A stretch of DNA of 6,815 nt, from contig JACDAH010000439.1 in the NCBI GenBank assembly GCA_013695505.1, forward strand, positions 1-6,815, in the 5' to 3' direction. A program made the translations under genes and the position numbers. Below, piece by piece: positions 5,792-6,815 of this stretch; within the stretch, counting starts at the first letter, position 1; each line of letters starts with the position of its first letter. Below the pieces are notes generated by a model that saw nothing but the letters and a program-made list of their open reading frames with translations, did not search any database and was not told the DNA's origin. This DNA is from Chloroflexota bacterium (GTDB lineage: Bacteria; Chloroflexota; Limnocylindria; Limnocylindrales; CSP1-4).

Positions 5792-5896
5792 GGAGACACG
5801 AATCGTTCCACGCGATCGATCACGAACGGGTCGATAATCCATCTGATCGCAAGGTGTCCGCCAATAGCACCAGCTCGCGCTACGGCGAGGTCTGCC

Positions 5897-6376
5897 TCAG
5901 CACGGGCCGATGTGCGCAGCCGCCAGCGCGTCGTTTAGCCCTTGCTGCTCCGCCGCAACGTGCTGGAGACCGATCTCGACAGTGGCGAGCAGTCGGGCAT
6001 CCGGCACCTCCCCCGGCTCGAACAGGACGTCGAGCTGTTGGCCGAAACTGGCGATCGTCACGAGGTGAATGGTCGCGACGAAGCGCGGGTCCGATTTTGG
6101 GAGGTCGGGCAAGACGCCCTTCAAGGCATCCGGGATACGTCTCGCGCCGCTCGCTGCGTCCACAGCCGCGTGGGTCATCGCTCCGGCATCGCCGCGCCGC
6201 GCCGCGTCGGTCGCCGTCCGTAGGTCAATCGCGACTTGGCGAGCGACGGGTACAAGCACGCATAACGTGAGGTCGGTGGTTGAGACCGGCGGGATTGAAG
6301 AAGTCTCCGGCCCGCAACTTGCGAGGACCGCTGCGGCAGCGATCAGGACGGCGACGTGGATCGCCCGATGCGACAC
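5897..6376 (-). CDS. Small secreted lipoprotein of unknown function
   Basis: A 159-residue protein with a lipoprotein signal peptide: a short basic start (MSHR, with His7), a hydrophobic core VAVLIAAAAVLAS (8-20) and lipobox LASC with Cys21 as the lipidated residue after cleavage. It should be anchored to the outer face of the membrane. The mature part is mostly helical by composition (residues 43-85, 100-118 and 128-155), with two further cysteines, Cys39 and the C-terminal Cys159, that could form a disulfide. I do not recognise a family. The start is GTG at 6376, chosen because it gives a complete signal peptide and lies 6 nt after the -10-like TACTCT; there is no Shine-Dalgarno. The 68-aa gene lies 46 nt upstream in the same direction. 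GC is lower than in the genes to the left. Confidence 0.82.
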   Translation of the reverse strand: MSHRAIHVAVLIAAAAVLASCGPETSSIPPVSTTDLTLCVLVPVARQVAIDLRTATDAARRGDAGAMTHAAVDAASGARRIPDALKGVLPDLPKSDPRFVATIHLVTIASFGQQLDVLFEPGEVPDARLLATVEIGLQHVAAEQQGLNDALAAAHIGPC

Positions 6377-6382
6377 GAACCG

Positions 6383-6408
6383 AGAGTAGTGGACCCCGTC
6401 TTAGTCAA
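6383..6408 (-). promoter_or_regulatory. Candidate leaderless promoter of the lipoprotein gene
   Basis: On the minus strand TACTCT (6388-6383) ends 6 nt before GTG 6376, matching a TAnnnT -10 for a leaderless start. TTGACT (6408-6403) looks like a -35, but the spacing of 14 nt is short, so one of the two elements may be accidental. The promoter lies in the 46-nt gap after the 68-aa gene. Confidence 0.35.
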
Positions 6409-6422
6409 CGCTAGGTAGTGAT

Positions 6423-6629
6423 TCAGGTTGACTCGGCATCGTCTGGAATCCAGACGTACCGGAGTGCGCCGTCATCGGCGCATTGCACCGAACGTCGGTA
6501 GGAGCTTCCCTGCTCTCGGATCACAGGTCCATCGTCGTCTCGAACATCGCGCCGGTCACCGGCTTGCGGTCCGTCAACGAACTCGACGACGGTTGCTGCG
6601 CGCTGAGGGTCGTCGCTGAAGTCGATCAT
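6423..6629 (-). CDS. 68-aa hypothetical protein
   Basis: A small acidic protein, with no signal peptide or membrane segment. It has beta-strand-like stretches: ATVVEFVDGPQAG (12-24) and YRRSVQC (44-50) followed by ALRYVWIPDD (55-64). The sequence style, a 'VxFxDGPxxG' opening and a closing 'Y..W.P' strand, resembles small uncharacterised proteins common in Actinomycetota and other high-GC bacteria. I cannot name a family with certainty. ATG 6629 follows the -10-like TAGACT by 6 nt and has no Shine-Dalgarno. It reads in the same direction as the lipoprotein gene, 46 nt upstream of it, but the latter seems to have its own promoter. Confidence 0.65.
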   Translation of the reverse strand: MIDFSDDPQRAATVVEFVDGPQAGDRRDVRDDDGPVIREQGSSYRRSVQCADDGALRYVWIPDDAEST

Positions 6630-6635
6630 GGCGTC

Positions 6636-6641
6636 AGTCTA
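6636..6641 (-). promoter_or_regulatory. Candidate leaderless -10 of the 68-aa gene
   Basis: TAGACT on the minus strand ends 6 nt before ATG 6629. It differs from the glucosidase hexamer CAGACT by one base and stands at the same distance from the start codon. No -35 is recognisable. The remaining bases, 6642-6815, hold no gene or structure I can support. Confidence 0.35.
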
Positions 6642-6815
6642 GACCCCCCGGTCGCGCTCGCTGGACTGGTCGCCAGTCGGAGGTCGCGAGGTCGGCCGCA
6701 AGCCACGTTGGCGAGGCCCACCGGTCGTATAGGTTGCGACTCGGCACCGTTTGTCGATTCTTCGAACGCCGACGTTGAGCGACCCCCCAGGTCAAGGACC
6801 GGAGAGGGGTAGGTG

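Larger units (their letters stand above)
5568..5896. other. 329-bp stretch without a credible gene
   Basis: No reading frame here looks like a protein. A frame opening at ATG 5564 overlaps the oxidoreductase stop as ATGA and runs to 5938, but its product is Arg/Ser/Pro-rich and overlaps the lipoprotein gene on the other strand. The stretch lies between the convergent ends of the oxidoreductase and lipoprotein genes and holds a strong stem-loop (5696-5730) and two small hairpins (5768-5791). GC drops toward its right end (about 58% in the line at 5821). No tRNA-like fold was found by eye. Confidence 0.6.

Noticed and set aside
5485..5823. Minus-strand frame of 112 residues beginning at GTG 5823
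   Set aside because: It overlaps the 3' end of the oxidoreductase gene by more than 80 bases, is rich in Arg, Pro and Ser, and has no recognisable domain.
6700..6815. Possible tRNA T-arm-like sequence around TTCGAA near 6760
   Set aside because: Neither strand gives a 5-bp T stem, an acceptor stem or an anticodon arm at the right spacing.

Overview
The window is a GC-rich bacterial chromosome segment (about 70% GC over most of its length, by eye) with eight genes I can support. Codon use, the mix of families and the frequent lack of a ribosome-binding site at gene starts fit a high-GC soil or freshwater lineage such as Chloroflexota (Limnocylindria-like) or Actinomycetota. That placement is a guess from style; no phylogenetic marker is present.

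Left part (120-4297, all on the minus strand). Read in the direction of transcription, the series is: a GH13 alpha-glucosidase (2570-4297), an unrecognised protein with a C-terminal zinc ribbon (1715-2488), an FmdB-type zinc-ribbon protein with a long disordered tail (1263-1691), a small excisionase/MerR-like helix-turn-helix protein (1019-1261) and a YihY/BrkB-type inner-membrane protein (120-1022). The last four genes are tightly packed, with gaps of 23 nt and 1 nt and then a 4-nt overlap. An 81-nt gap separates them from the glucosidase. The YihY frame has no ATG, GTG or TTG over its first 141 codons, and the best start is a CTG that overlaps the stop of the gene before it.

Middle (4298-5567). 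A 97-bp divergent intergenic region separates the glucosidase from a plus-strand Gfo/Idh/MocA-type NAD(P)-dependent oxidoreductase (4395-5567). The head-to-head arrangement suggests joint control of sugar-related functions, but the substrate cannot be read from the sequence.

Right part (5568-6815). A 329-bp stretch without a credible gene holds a strong 12-bp stem-loop (5696-5730) and two small overlapping hairpins. It is followed by two minus-strand genes, a small lipoprotein (5897-6376) and a 68-aa hypothetical protein (6423-6629). GC falls to about 58% in sampled lines here, against about 72% in a sampled line of the oxidoreductase gene, so this end may have a different history.

A recurring signal is a -10-like hexamer (TATCCT, TACTCT, TAGACT, CAGACT) ending 6 to 8 nt before the start codon of each gene that opens a transcription unit, with no Shine-Dalgarno sequence. 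This suggests leaderless transcripts. I see no CRISPR array, RNA gene, insertion sequence or defence system. Most of the window looks ordinary; the points of real interest are the start-codon usage and the two zinc-ribbon proteins.
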